Origin: Blautia sp. OF03-15BH
GTDB taxonomy: Bacteria; Bacillota; Clostridia; Lachnospirales; Lachnospiraceae
Length of the DNA stretch: 64,000 nt
NCBI RefSeq assembly: GCF_003463065.1
Contig: NZ_QSCM01000016.1
Span: forward strand, 1-64,000
Direction of reading: 5' to 3'
Made by a program: the position numbers and the translations under genes. The notes under the pieces are model-generated. The model saw nothing but the letters and a program-made list of their open reading frames with translations. It did not search any database and was not told the origin of the DNA. Below, piece by piece: positions 17,702 through 27,358 of this stretch; position 1 is the stretch's first letter, and every line of letters begins with the position of its first letter.

Positions 17702-19099
17702 ATGAATGATATTTATTTACTCAATTATTCTGTCAAGGGAATAAAGACCTTGGATCAGCTGGTTTCGCTATCCTTTTATAAAAAGACGATTTCCAGAGAT
17801 ATGGATACGCAGGAATATAATATCAAAGGAATTTATGGCATGAATGGTTCTGGTAAGTCAGGAATTATCACCTCTGTCTCGATTCTCAAAAATCTTTTGA
17901 TTGATCCGAATTACTTAAATAATCCAATCACTCAGAAAAATCTGGATGGGATTGTAAATAAGAAAACAAAAGAACTGTTTATGGAAGCTGATTATCTGGT
18001 TGACCTGAAAAATGACTTGTTTTGTTTTCGATATTGTGTAACTCTGGCAAAGGATGTGTCTGGAAAATATGTAATTTCACAGGAATCATTGTCTGTTCGG
18101 AAAGCTGTGTCGAAAAGTGATGAGATGGGAATGATTTTTGAGGTAACTGCCGGTAAAGTGGACTTTCTTTATGGAGAAGAAAAAGAGGATTCCTTTTCTA
18201 CTGCTATCATAAATAGAACGATGAATTTATTGTCGACAGCTTCCATGTGTGCGTTGCTTTGTGGAAAGTTTTCATACGAAAACAGGAAGAAAATTCAGGA
18301 AAAACAGATTTTTTTCTTTGTTAGCACCTGTAGCCTTTATATTTTGGGACATAAATTACATGTTTATCTGGATCAATCAGACGATCATAGAGAATTTATA
18401 AGAAAAAACCTCTTAGAAGACTATGAATATGACAATGTACATGCTTCAATTTTTGCATACTATTTAAAGATTGATAAGTACTTAAAAATAGACAAAAATA
18501 TCCTCAGTGTCATATCCGTTACGAAGAACCTTATTTCAAAAGAAAAATATGCGCAATTTGAAAAAACGATCCATCGCTTATATGAGTTTCTCCATATTTT
18601 TAAGTCAGATTTACAGAACATAGAAATCGACAAAAAAGAAAATCAGAATTTTTTTATCTGTGATCTGGTTATGGTCTATGATTCCTATAAGATTCATGCA
18701 GAATATGAAAGCACAGGCATTAAGAAATTAGTCCGCCTGTTTGCCTATTTAAACGAAATGGTTCGCGGCGGGATTGTGTTTATTGATGAGTTTGACTCGA
18801 ACCTTCATGACGTTTATCTCTGTGCCTTGCTGGAATATCTGATGGAATATGGAAAAGGACAGCTTTGCTTTACGACCCACAATGTAGGCCCCATGGATGT
18901 CTTAAAACAGCGCAAGAAATCCATCGATTTTTTGTCGGAGGATCATAAGATTTATCCGTGGACAAAAAGCGGTAATTATTCACCTTCCAGACTTTACAGG
19001 AATGGCATGATTGAGGGTTCTCCGTTTAATATAGATTCCATTGATTTTATCAGTGTATTTGGTTCGGGTGAGGAGGATGAATCATGGGAGTTCAGCTGA
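17702..19099 (+). CDS. AAA/ABC-type ATPase of a two-gene defence pair (RloA/AbiLi-like)
   Basis: This 465-aa protein has Walker A IYGMNGSGKS near residue 42. The C-terminal ABC-like signature region is YESTGIKKLVRLFAYLNEM, followed by Walker B GGIVFIDEFDSNLHD and a switch His in LCFTTHN. That is the AAA_15/AAA_21 (RloA, AbiLi, AriA) layout, with a long middle domain of no recognisable motif. ATG 17702 is chosen because a GGGGG stretch lies 8 bases before; GTG 17675 and ATG 17687 are in frame. Its last 16 bp overlap the RloB-like gene, implying one functional unit. Likely anti-phage abortive system; that role is inferred. Confidence 0.75.
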   Translation: MNDIYLLNYSVKGIKTLDQLVSLSFYKKTISRDMDTQEYNIKGIYGMNGSGKSGIITSVSILKNLLIDPNYLNNPITQKNLDGIVNKKTKELFMEADYLVDLKNDLFCFRYCVTLAKDVSGKYVISQESLSVRKAVSKSDEMGMIFEVTAGKVDFLYGEEKEDSFSTAIINRTMNLLSTASMCALLCGKFSYENRKKIQEKQIFFFVSTCSLYILGHKLHVYLDQSDDHREFIRKNLLEDYEYDNVHASIFAYYLKIDKYLKIDKNILSVISVTKNLISKEKYAQFEKTIHRLYEFLHIFKSDLQNIEIDKKENQNFFICDLVMVYDSYKIHAEYESTGIKKLVRLFAYLNEMVRGGIVFIDEFDSNLHDVYLCALLEYLMEYGKGQLCFTTHNVGPMDVLKQRKKSIDFLSEDHKIYPWTKSGNYSPSRLYRNGMIEGSPFNIDSIDFISVFGSGEEDESWEFS

Positions 19100-19623
19100 T
19101 CTTTGCCGTTGAAACCAATAAAAAATGTAATTCTGACTGGATCTACATTAAAGATACGGTGGAGCATTTTTATGCATATGAGCGTACACAGCTTAAACTC
19201 AGTGTGGTATATCTGGACGGAAAAGGAAACTACAGCAGTAAAAAGAAGCAAAAAGAGATAGACTCTTTGATTTCTCAGTACCGAACCACATCAAAAACAA
19301 ATCAGTCAAAAGTAATCTGCTGTTTTGACTGCGATGATTATGACAGCAAACAGGAAGACCTGAAATTTCTTGAAGATGCTGAAAAATTCTGCAAGGATAA
19401 AGGCTATGAATTTGTCTGGTTCTGTAAAGATGTAGAGCAGGTATACATAGGAAAAAGAGTAGCCGATATGCAGAAGAAAAAAGAGGCGGCAAACTTCAAA
19501 GCTAAAAAGCGGATTGAGGAGGTTATCCCTGAGAATCTTACAGCAGTAAAATATCGGGTGAACAAAAGTAATATTATGAAGGTTCTGGATCAGTGTCCTG
19601 GTGTGGTTCGAAAAATGAAATGA
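19084..19623 (+). CDS. RloB/TOPRIM-like partner protein
   Basis: This 179-aa protein has three spaced acidic motifs: Glu in LIFAVETNKKCNSDWIYI (about 5-22), the Asp cluster CCFDCDDYDSKQ (about 79-90), and Glu in VWFCKDVEQVYIG. This matches the RloB/AbiLii order and the TOPRIM nuclease plan (E, DxD, then E). It starts inside the ATPase gene (16-bp overlap). Comparable pairs are AbiL, RloAB and PARIS (AriA ATPase + AriB TOPRIM). It is probably the toxic effector held in check by the ATPase, by analogy only. Confidence 0.65.
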   Translation: MGVQLIFAVETNKKCNSDWIYIKDTVEHFYAYERTQLKLSVVYLDGKGNYSSKKKQKEIDSLISQYRTTSKTNQSKVICCFDCDDYDSKQEDLKFLEDAEKFCKDKGYEFVWFCKDVEQVYIGKRVADMQKKKEAANFKAKKRIEEVIPENLTAVKYRVNKSNIMKVLDQCPGVVRKMK

Positions 19624-19651
19624 ATAAACCATGAGAGATCAGAACTTACCC

Positions 19652-19680
19652 TTGACAAAAACAGGTGCGTAAAATAGAGT
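19652..19680 (+). promoter_or_regulatory. Promoter upstream of the DUF362 gene
   Basis: TTGACA and TAGAGT with 17-bp spacing. Downstream (about 19690-19715) is an AGCGGT/ACCGCT inverted repeat in an untranslated leader of about 195 nt. Confidence 0.55.
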
Positions 19681-19880
19681 GAAAGTATGAGCGGTCAAAT
19701 AAAATATAAAACCGCTGAAAAATATTTCTTAGGAGGAAATTCCCCGGACGAGGGGGTCTCTGCTTTTTACTTCTGTTTCAGAAAAACTCCATCGATTTAC
19801 GCCTTGTACGACAGCTTCTGAACGTGCTAAAATAGGGCAGACGCCTCGTTTCAAAGGGGCATGACAGGAGAACCTATTTT

Positions 19881-20999
19881 ATGATACAGACACTGAAAAA
19901 CGTAAAAGAATATAAAGAGGAACTGATCCGTCCGGCCATCCGCGAGATGTTGAATGCCTTGGATATTTCCAAAGACTTGAAGCCCGGCATGAAGGTAGTC
20001 ATCAAACCAAACCTTGTCATGGCGAAGAAACCGGAGACAGCTCCGGTGACAACGCATCCTCTGGTAGTGAAAGCCGTGGCAGAATGGCTTCGGGAGCAGG
20101 GGATTGAAGATATTACCCTGGCAGAGAGTTCTGGCGGCCCCTATACGCCGGAGCATATGAAGCGGATCTATCACGTCTGTGGTATGGATACCATTGGTGA
20201 CAGCATTCACCTGAATGAGGATTGCTCCGCAGAAACGGTGAATACCAGGGACGGCTTTGCCAATCACAGCTTTCATCTCATCACGCCGATTGTGAAGGCA
20301 GATTATATCATCAATATCTGCAAACTCAAAACCCATGCCATGACCGGATATTCCGGCGGTATCAAAAATCTCTTTGGAACCATTCCGGGTCTTGAAAAAC
20401 CGCAGATGCATTACCGCTGGCCGGAGATTGAGGATTTCTCCCGGATGCTGGTAGAGCTCGCAGAAACCGTAAGTCCGGATCTCACGATCATTGATGCCAT
20501 CGATGCCATGGAAGGAAACGGTCCTACCGGCGGAACTTCCCATCCGCTGCATCTTCTTCTGGCTTCCCGTGACATCTGGACCCAGGATTATTTTGCAGCA
20601 GGCCTTATGGGCCTGGATCCCATGGAGATCGTCATGATCCGGCAGGCCGTGGAAAAAGGTCTGGCAAAACCGGATGAGATGAAGCTGGTGGGAGATCCGG
20701 TACCGGAAGCACTCACTCCTTTTCAAAAGCCGGATTCCATCAGCCTGGACTTTACTGCAAATGTGCCGGGCTTTCTGAAAAAGCCGTTTGTTTTTGTGGC
20801 TTCCCGCTTATTGAAATCCTATCCACAGGTGGATCCGAAACTCTGTGTGGGCTGCGGTAAATGTGCGGAAAGCTGTCCGGCGGGTATCATCCGCATCGAA
20901 AACAAAAAGGCAAAATTCCGGAAAAAAGGCTGCATCTCCTGCTTCTGTTGTCAGGAAATGTGCCCGAAAAAAGCGATTTATGTGCGAAAAGCACTGTGA
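19881..20999 (+). CDS. DUF362 protein with C-terminal 2x[4Fe-4S] ferredoxin domain
   Basis: This 372-aa cytoplasmic protein has an N-terminal DUF362 domain (about 1-290), with VVIKPNLVMAKKPE and the conserved ICKLKTHAMTGYSGGIKNLFG. It is followed by two ferredoxin motifs, CVGCGKCAESCP and CISCFCCQEMCP. Family members are presumed electron-transfer or redox proteins of unknown substrate. Single gene with its own promoter and a shared convergent terminator. Confidence 0.85.
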   Translation: MIQTLKNVKEYKEELIRPAIREMLNALDISKDLKPGMKVVIKPNLVMAKKPETAPVTTHPLVVKAVAEWLREQGIEDITLAESSGGPYTPEHMKRIYHVCGMDTIGDSIHLNEDCSAETVNTRDGFANHSFHLITPIVKADYIINICKLKTHAMTGYSGGIKNLFGTIPGLEKPQMHYRWPEIEDFSRMLVELAETVSPDLTIIDAIDAMEGNGPTGGTSHPLHLLLASRDIWTQDYFAAGLMGLDPMEIVMIRQAVEKGLAKPDEMKLVGDPVPEALTPFQKPDSISLDFTANVPGFLKKPFVFVASRLLKSYPQVDPKLCVGCGKCAESCPAGIIRIENKKAKFRKKGCISCFCCQEMCPKKAIYVRKAL

Positions 21000-21007
21000 A
21001 AAGAAAA

Positions 21008-21048
21008 GCGTATGGTCAGTCTTTAAAAACTGGTCATACGCTTTTTTA
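21008..21048. terminator. Bidirectional terminator
   Basis: The hairpin AAAGCGTATGGTCAGT / ACTGGTCATACGCTTTTTT lies between two convergent genes, with A/T runs on both flanks. Confidence 0.85.
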
Positions 21049-21054
21049 CACATT

Positions 21055-22164
21055 TTATAAGGCGAAGAAGGATTCTCCCTCTATCAGCTTCGCAGGTATT
21101 TTGATATTCTGAGGAGGCTGACCGGGATGCTGGATGAGTTCCAGCAGCAGTTCCACGGCCTTTTCGCCGATCGCCCGTTCATCCTGGTGCAGGTGTGTGA
21201 ACCTTGGCTTTCCAAAAAGAGGAAGAGGCGAGTCGAAACAGAGAATGGAAAGATCTTTTCCAATGACACGTCCTACCCGCTGGGCAGCCTGTTCTGCCGC
21301 TACTGCCAGAGAATACTGGAGAGCAAAAAGAGCAGTAATCTCCGGATGCTCCGTAAGATGACAGGCGATCCGATGGATCATTTCCTCTGTGATATGATCG
21401 GAAGAAGAACCAAGATTTTTAATCCAGAGTTTCTGGTTCAAGGGAAAACCGGTAATAGCACTGTACTGGAAAACAGCATCGCAGCGTTCCTGGAGTACAC
21501 TGTTATCGACGTTGGGAAGGAGGAATCCTATATTTCTATGTCCATGAGAAGTGATATAGGAAAGCCCCTGGGAAACTGCCAGCACATTGTCGGTTCCAAC
21601 AGAGGTCTGCCGGATCACCTGAATATTCTGGTCAATGAGGACCAGTGGATATTTGTCGATAACCATCTGAAGCAGTCGGGGATTCAAAAACTGAGAAGTT
21701 CCCGGGAAAACGATCAGTCCGTCTACCGGAGCACTGCTCATGCTGAGGATGGCTTCCTCTTCACGCTTGGGATCATCATGGGAAAGAGAAAAGAAAAAGT
21801 GTGCTTTTCCATGGCAGGCGTCTGTGATGGCGGTGACTGTTTCAAGACCAAAATGATCGTTTAATTCCGGATAGATCAGGCCGATCCGGGGAAGCAAGTC
21901 GCCGGAAAACAGAGACGCTTTAACGGGACTTCCTCCTGTCAGGGAAGAAGTGCTATGGCTGACAAACGTTCCACGTCCTTTTTGACGGGAAAGGATTCCT
22001 TCTTCTGCCAGCATATTCAGAGCCCGTTTGCTGGTGATCTTGCTCACATGAAAAAGGTCGGCCAGACCGCCTTCCGTCGGAACCTGATCACCTGGTTTAT
22101 AGACACCATTTTCGATGTCCTGTTTGAGAGACTGATATATTTTCAGGTATAAGGGTTCATCCAT
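21055..22164 (-). CDS. GntR-family regulator with LacI-type effector domain (AraR-like)
   Basis: This 369-aa repressor has an N-terminal winged helix of the GntR type (YLKIYQSLKQDIENGVYKPGDQVPTEGGLADLFHVSKI, about 5-42). It is joined to a sugar-binding periplasmic-protein-like domain (PRIGLIYPELNDHFG; HGHRNIGFLLPN; LSILCFDSPLPLFG). It is divergent from GH38 across a 274-bp control region with facing promoters. It therefore most likely controls the GH38/sialic acid genes in response to a sugar. Confidence 0.88.
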   Translation of the reverse strand: MDEPLYLKIYQSLKQDIENGVYKPGDQVPTEGGLADLFHVSKITSKRALNMLAEEGILSRQKGRGTFVSHSTSSLTGGSPVKASLFSGDLLPRIGLIYPELNDHFGLETVTAITDACHGKAHFFFSLSHDDPKREEEAILSMSSAPVDGLIVFPGTSQFLNPRLLQMVIDKYPLVLIDQNIQVIRQTSVGTDNVLAVSQGLSYITSHGHRNIGFLLPNVDNSVLQERCDAVFQYSAITGFPLNQKLWIKNLGSSSDHITEEMIHRIACHLTEHPEITALFALQYSLAVAAEQAAQRVGRVIGKDLSILCFDSPLPLFGKPRFTHLHQDERAIGEKAVELLLELIQHPGQPPQNIKIPAKLIEGESFFAL

Positions 22165-22272
22165 AAATTTCTATCCTCCGTACATATTGCAACGATTCAG
22201 AGCCTATCTTGATGGCAAGCAGGATTCCATTTCTGAATGAAAAGCTGCCTGCATCTGAATAGCTGCAAATAA

Positions 22273-22301
22273 AGTATACTATATATATCAATTTGTTGCA
22301 A
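22273..22301 (-). promoter_or_regulatory. Promoter of the GntR-type regulator
   Basis: On the minus strand, TTGCAA (22296-22301) and TATACT (22273-22278) are 17 bp apart, with an AT-rich alternating spacer. Confidence 0.55.
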
Positions 22302-22365
22302 GGGAAAGATGAAACCATCATGCAATGTACCTGAAAAAAGATATCATATTTATATAAAACATATA

Positions 22366-22394
22366 TTGACATGTCAAATAAGGAACTTTATAAT
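22366..22394 (+). promoter_or_regulatory. Consensus promoter with overlapping palindromic operator for GH38
   Basis: TTGACA (22366-22371), 17 bp, TATAAT (22389-22394) is a perfect sigma-A consensus. The palindrome TTGACATGTCAA (22366-22377) covers the -35 box, so a bound repressor would shut it. The GntR-type protein divergently encoded at 21055 is the candidate. Confidence 0.75.
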
Positions 22395-22438
22395 AAAGCA
22401 AGGAAAAATGTGATACCGGCAGAAAAGGAGGAAACCGT

Positions 22439-25400
22439 ATGTTTTTTACACTGGAAAAGCTGGAAAGAAGCACAAAAAAACTGAAGGATCTCCGCTACAG
22501 AGAACGGATGGAGATTCCGGTATTTGATGCAAGTACACCGGAGGAAGAACCGGTAGGAAAACGACCGGAGAGTGTCGTTTATACAGGCAGTCTGAAAAAA
22601 GGAGATTTCTGGATCGGAAGAGGCACCTATATGTGGATCCGCCAGTCCGTGGATATCCCGGCAGAATGGGCGGGAAAGAAGATTGCCGGCCTTTTTAATA
22701 TCGGAAAAACAGGTGACGGACTGAATTCCGGTTTTGAGGGGCTGATTTATGTCAACGGTTCTCCTTACTGTGAGACCGGTTCGTATCATGAGGAAGTGAT
22801 CTTCCCATCTGAACTGGCAGGAACCAAGGTAGAGTTTGCCATCCGTCTCTGGGCTGGTCTGGAGGGCGGCGGTGTGCCCACTCCTCAGACCCATCAGTTC
22901 AAACAGGCGGAGCTTGCCATTCTGGATGAAAGTGCCGATGATTTTTACTACAGCAGCCGTGCAGCCGTTGAGACGGTACGTGTGTTGGATGAGAATGATT
23001 CTGTGAGAAGAGAACTTCTGACAGCCATCGACCGGGCGCATCTGGCGATCGACTGGAGAAAGCCGGGTTCCGATGCTTTTTATGAGTCTCTGAAAAAAGC
23101 ACTTGCTGTCTGGAACGAGGAGGTTTCCCAAATTTCCTATACCAGTCCCGTGACTGTTCGCACCGTGGGCCATTCTCATATCGATGTAGCCTGGCTGTGG
23201 CAGCTGAAACACACCAGAGAAAAAGCAGCCCGTACATTTTCTACCATGTGTACGCTGATGGAGCAGTATCCGGAATTTACCTTTATCCAGTCTCAGCCTC
23301 AGCTCTACGATTACATCAAGACCGACTATCCGGATATTTATGAGCGGATCCGGAAAACGGTGAGATCCGGCAACTGGGAGCCAAACGGTGCCATGTGGGT
23401 GGAAGCAGACTGCAACATCTCTTCCGGTGAGGCTCTGGTGCGTCAGATCCTGAATGGCCAGCGTTTCTTTAAGGAAGAGTTTGGTGCGACCTCCAACGTA
23501 CTCTGGCTTCCGGATGTATTCGGTTACAGCTGGGCTCTGCCACAGATCCTGAAACGTTCCGGCATTGACAATTTCATGACCATCAAGATCAGCTGGAACC
23601 AGTACAACCATATGCCACATGATACCTTCCGCTGGATCGGAGTGGATGGTTCCGAAGTTCTGACTCATTTCATGAGTACGCCGGCTATTTCTGACAGCGG
23701 CGGATATACCTATAATGGTGTGATCGACCCGGTATCTGTCAAGGGAGAATGGGATCTCTATCATGACAAAGAGATTAATCAGGAGCTTCTTCTGGCCTAT
23801 GGAAACGGAGACGGCGGCGGTGGAGTCAACCGTGATATGCTGGAAATGGGCCGTCATCTGAAAGCAATGCCCGGACTTCCAAGGGTTACTCCGGGAACAG
23901 CTTATGACTATTTTGAAAAACTTCAAAAGACCGTTGCCAAAACCGATCGTCATGTACCCACCTGGGATGGGGAACTTTATCTGGAGTACCACAGAGGTAC
24001 CTATACCTCACAGGCCCGGAATAAGAAGAACAACAGGAAGACGGAACTGAAGCTTCGCGAGGCAGAATGGCTGGCCAGTGAAGCTGCTGTAAAAACAGGT
24101 GATCTTTCTTCCTATCCGGCAAAGGAGTTTCATGAGGCCTGGAAGATCGCTCTCAGAAACCAGTTCCATGACATTATCCCCGGTTCCTCCATTCATGAGG
24201 TATACGAGGATTCCACGGCAGAGTATGCAAAAGCCAACGAGATTCTGGACACCATCGAGAAAAATGCCCTGAAGGTTCTGACCAGAGACGAGGCTTCCAC
24301 TGTGACTGTTGTGAACAACAGCAGCTTTGCGGGCGAAGGCATCGTGACGGTAAACGGCTTCGGGGACAAAGAGGGAAGCTGGCTTTCTGCTGACGGCAAA
24401 GAGCTGCCTGCTGTCCGTACGGAAGACGGCTGGCTTGTGAAGATTTCCGGCATGGAGCCTACTGGCTTTACAACTTTGACTTTCAAAGAGGGAACCGGCG
24501 CTGAGAGCTTTTCTAAAGCGGACTGGACCAGAGAGATCGATACCCCGTTCTATCACATCACCTGGGATGAAAGCGGCCGCATGACCTCTGTTTTTGATAA
24601 GGAAAACGACCGTGAGATCTTAAAGGCAGGCGAGACCGGAAACCGTCTGGTAGTTTACGAAGACCGCCCGATGAACTTCGATGCCTGGGATATTGATATT
24701 TATTACCAGGAAAAGGGGTATGAGGTGGACGATCTGAGAGACGTTTCCGTGGAGAAGTCTTCCCTTATGACAAAGGTAAAAATGACCTGGGATTACGAGG
24801 ATTCCGTGATCTCTCAGGAAATCCGGCTTTATAACGATGACCGCCGGATCGACTTTGTCACTCATGCAGACTGGCATGAGCATCAGCAGCTTTTACGGGT
24901 GCTTTTTCCGCTTGATATCCGCACCAGCGAAGCAACCTTTGATATCCAGTATGGAAACGTGAAACGTCCGACGTATGAGAATACCAGCTGGGATATGGCA
25001 AAATTTGAGACTGTCGGTCATCAGTGGGCAGATTATTCCGAGACCGGCTACGGCGTCAGCCTGATGAATGACTGCAAATACGGCTACAGTGCGAGAGGCC
25101 ATGTCCTTGGCATGTCACTGATCAAATGTGGGATCTATCCGGATTATGCGGCAGATCAGGGAAGCCATGACTTTACCTATGCTCTTTATCCTCACAAAGG
25201 AAGCTGGCAGGAGTCCGGTGTGCAGAAGAGTGCATGGAGACTGAACAATCCGTTCTGGACAGTGACAGGAGCCGTGGATACAGAGAGTGCTTTCTGTAAG
25301 GCAGATACCGACCATGTAGCGATCGACTGTGTGAAGAAGGCGGAAGATTCGGAAGATCTGATCGTTCGTTTCCACGAGTATGAAGGCATGCGCGGTCCTG

Positions 25401-25546
25401 TAACTCTGCACTTTGGTTTCCCGGTAGCTTCCTGGCAGGAAACGGACCTGATGGAAAATCCGGAAGGCGAAGAACATAACGGAGAACTCAAAGTGACCGT
25501 ACGTCCTTACGAGATCCGCACTTTCCGCGTGACACCAAAAAAATAA
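22439..25546 (+). CDS. GH38 alpha-mannosidase
   Basis: This 1035-aa enzyme has no signal peptide. Seen in order: an N-terminal accessory beta domain (about 1-220), the catalytic barrel opening with TVGHSHIDVAWLWQLKHTREK (zinc-binding Asp/His), and the nucleophile motif LWLPDVFGYSWALPQIL. These are followed by the mid domain (RNQFHDIIPGSSIHEVYED) and the C-terminal beta domains. It removes alpha-mannose from small intracellular oligosaccharides, plausibly N-glycan fragments. It is preceded by AAAAGGAGG and a strong regulated promoter, and ends at a terminator. The sialic-acid genes lie just downstream. Confidence 0.93.
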   Translation: MFFTLEKLERSTKKLKDLRYRERMEIPVFDASTPEEEPVGKRPESVVYTGSLKKGDFWIGRGTYMWIRQSVDIPAEWAGKKIAGLFNIGKTGDGLNSGFEGLIYVNGSPYCETGSYHEEVIFPSELAGTKVEFAIRLWAGLEGGGVPTPQTHQFKQAELAILDESADDFYYSSRAAVETVRVLDENDSVRRELLTAIDRAHLAIDWRKPGSDAFYESLKKALAVWNEEVSQISYTSPVTVRTVGHSHIDVAWLWQLKHTREKAARTFSTMCTLMEQYPEFTFIQSQPQLYDYIKTDYPDIYERIRKTVRSGNWEPNGAMWVEADCNISSGEALVRQILNGQRFFKEEFGATSNVLWLPDVFGYSWALPQILKRSGIDNFMTIKISWNQYNHMPHDTFRWIGVDGSEVLTHFMSTPAISDSGGYTYNGVIDPVSVKGEWDLYHDKEINQELLLAYGNGDGGGGVNRDMLEMGRHLKAMPGLPRVTPGTAYDYFEKLQKTVAKTDRHVPTWDGELYLEYHRGTYTSQARNKKNNRKTELKLREAEWLASEAAVKTGDLSSYPAKEFHEAWKIALRNQFHDIIPGSSIHEVYEDSTAEYAKANEILDTIEKNALKVLTRDEASTVTVVNNSSFAGEGIVTVNGFGDKEGSWLSADGKELPAVRTEDGWLVKISGMEPTGFTTLTFKEGTGAESFSKADWTREIDTPFYHITWDESGRMTSVFDKENDREILKAGETGNRLVVYEDRPMNFDAWDIDIYYQEKGYEVDDLRDVSVEKSSLMTKVKMTWDYEDSVISQEIRLYNDDRRIDFVTHADWHEHQQLLRVLFPLDIRTSEATFDIQYGNVKRPTYENTSWDMAKFETVGHQWADYSETGYGVSLMNDCKYGYSARGHVLGMSLIKCGIYPDYAADQGSHDFTYALYPHKGSWQESGVQKSAWRLNNPFWTVTGAVDTESAFCKADTDHVAIDCVKKAEDSEDLIVRFHEYEGMRGPVTLHFGFPVASWQETDLMENPEGEEHNGELKVTVRPYEIRTFRVTPKK

Positions 25547-25556
25547 AAGTACTGCA

Positions 25557-25591
25557 ACGCCGGTTCGTCTTCGGATGACCGGCGTTTTTTC
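25557..25591 (+). terminator. Terminator after GH38
   Basis: Hairpin ACGCCGGTTCGTC / GATGACCGGCGT followed by T6. Confidence 0.9.
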
Positions 25592-25715
25592 GTGGCAGAC
25601 CGATATAAAAAAACGGGCCAATAGTGCAAAGAGAAAACCTGTCCACAGGGAGGGGACTGTTGTATAATGAAGACAGCTTATACAGCAGATTTCATCCGAG
25701 CAAAGGAGAGAAAAC

Positions 25716-26420
25716 ATGGGAACAGAAGACAGAATCAGGGCACTGAAAGGGAAACTCATTGTTTCCTGTCAGGCGCTGCCTCAGGAGCCTCTTCATTCCT
25801 CCTTTATCATGGGAAGAATGGCCAGAGCAGCGAAAGAGGGCGGAGCCGCCGGGATCCGTGCCAACACAAAAGAAGATATCAAAGAGATCCAGGAGGTGAC
25901 CGGCCTTCCTGTTATCGGTATTGTGAAACGGGATTATCCGGACAGCGCGGTTTACATCACGCCGACCATGAAGGAGATCGAGGAACTCATGGAGGTAAAG
26001 CCGGAGATCATTGCCATCGATGCCACCGGTGCCCTGCGCCCCGGAAATGTGACGCTGGCGGACTTTTTCCATCAGATTAAGGAAAAATATCCGGAGCAGA
26101 AGCTGATGGCAGACTGCTCTACGATCGAGGAGGCTTTTTTTGCTGATGAACTGGGTTTTGATTTCATCGGGACAACGATGGTCGGCTACACGCCGCAGAG
26201 CCGGGGAATGAAGATCGAAGCGAATGATTTTGAGATTTTACGGACGATCCTGAAAAAAGTAAAGCATCCGGTGATCGCAGAAGGAAATGTGAACTCTCCG
26301 GAAAAGGCAAAAAGAGTGATCGAACTGGGTTCTTATGCAGTTGTGGTCGGAAGCAGTATCACGCGCCCGCAGCTGATCACAAAAGGCTATGCAGAGGCTG
26401 TGGATTCTGCGGAAAAATAG
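25716..26420 (+). CDS. nanE: N-acetylmannosamine-6-phosphate 2-epimerase
   Basis: This 234-aa TIM-barrel enzyme converts ManNAc-6-phosphate to GlcNAc-6-phosphate in sialic acid breakdown. Seen: GKLIVSCQALPQEPLH (about 11-26), GIRANTKEDIKEI, LMADCSTIEEAF and VIAEGNVNSPEKAKRVIELG, all typical of NanE. It lies 18 bp before the lyase gene; with the ROK kinase that follows, the order is epimerase - lyase - kinase. Confidence 0.93.
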   Translation: MGTEDRIRALKGKLIVSCQALPQEPLHSSFIMGRMARAAKEGGAAGIRANTKEDIKEIQEVTGLPVIGIVKRDYPDSAVYITPTMKEIEELMEVKPEIIAIDATGALRPGNVTLADFFHQIKEKYPEQKLMADCSTIEEAFFADELGFDFIGTTMVGYTPQSRGMKIEANDFEILRTILKKVKHPVIAEGNVNSPEKAKRVIELGSYAVVVGSSITRPQLITKGYAEAVDSAEK

Positions 26421-26437
26421 AAAAGGAGAAGGCGTTT

Positions 26438-27358
26438 ATGAGAGATCTGGAGAAATACAGAGGAGTCATTCCGGCATTTTATGCCTGCTACGATGAGGAC
26501 GGAGAAATCAGTGGGGAAAGAACGGAGGCACTGGCGCTGCATTTTTTGAAAAAAGGGGTAAAAGGTCTTTATGTCAACGGTTCTTCCGGTGAGTGTATTT
26601 ACCAGAGTGTGGAGGATCGGAAAAAGGTTCTCGAGCATGTGATGAAAGTGGTGGGCGGAAAACTCACGATCATTGCACATGTGGCCTGCAACAACACGAA
26701 AGACAGCGTGGAACTGGCGGCTCATGCGGAAAAACTGGGTGTGGATGCCATTGCAGCGATCCCTCCCATTTATTTCCATCTTCCGGATCATGCCATTGCA
26801 GAGTACTGGAACGATATCAGTGCGGCTGCTCCTCACACGGATTTTGTGATCTACAATATCCCGCAGCTGGCCGGTGTGGCCTTAAGTCCGTCACTTTTCA
26901 GGAAAATGAGGGAAAATCCCAATGTGATCGGTGTAAAAAATTCTTCCATGCCCGTGCAGGATATCCAGATCTTTAAAGCGCTGGGCGGCGAGGAGAGCAT
27001 TGTCTTCAACGGACCGGATGAGCAGTTTGTCGGCGGACGGCTCATGGGAGCAGATGGAGGGATTGGCGGCACCTATGGTGCAATGCCGGAGCTTTTCCTC
27101 AAAATGGATGCGTACATCCGTGCCGGAGAGGCAGAAAAAGCAACTCCGATCCAGTATGCGGTAAACGAGATCATTTCTGCTCTCTGTTCCGGTCACGGAA
27201 GCATGTATGCCGTCATCAAAGAAGTAATGAAAAAACGGGAAGGGCTTGATATCGGCGGTGTACGGAAACCGCAGGCAGCCGTGATCCCGGAGGATCAGCC
27301 GGTCATCGATCATGCGGCAGAGCTCATCGACAAAGCAATGGAGGCTTTTATCCGATGA
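26438..27358 (+). CDS. nanA: N-acetylneuraminate lyase-type (DapA family) aldolase
   Basis: This 306-aa class I aldolase of the DHDPS/NAL family would split N-acetylneuraminate to ManNAc and pyruvate. Motifs: the pyruvate carboxylate loop NGSSGECIYQS (about 48-58), the Tyr in VIYNIPQLAGV, and the Schiff-base Lys in VIGVKNSSMP near 167. NAL rather than DHDPS is inferred from the NanE and ROK neighbours. AAAAGGAGAAGG precedes the start. The stop overlaps the ROK start by 4 bp (ATGA). Confidence 0.85.
   Translation: MRDLEKYRGVIPAFYACYDEDGEISGERTEALALHFLKKGVKGLYVNGSSGECIYQSVEDRKKVLEHVMKVVGGKLTIIAHVACNNTKDSVELAAHAEKLGVDAIAAIPPIYFHLPDHAIAEYWNDISAAAPHTDFVIYNIPQLAGVALSPSLFRKMRENPNVIGVKNSSMPVQDIQIFKALGGEESIVFNGPDEQFVGGRLMGADGGIGGTYGAMPELFLKMDAYIRAGEAEKATPIQYAVNEIISALCSGHGSMYAVIKEVMKKREGLDIGGVRKPQAAVIPEDQPVIDHAAELIDKAMEAFIR

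Noticed and set aside
22388..23992. A 534-codon open frame antisense to the GH38 gene
   Set aside because: It has no recognisable domain or ribosome site and lies wholly opposite a clear GH38 catalytic domain; a codon-bias shadow.
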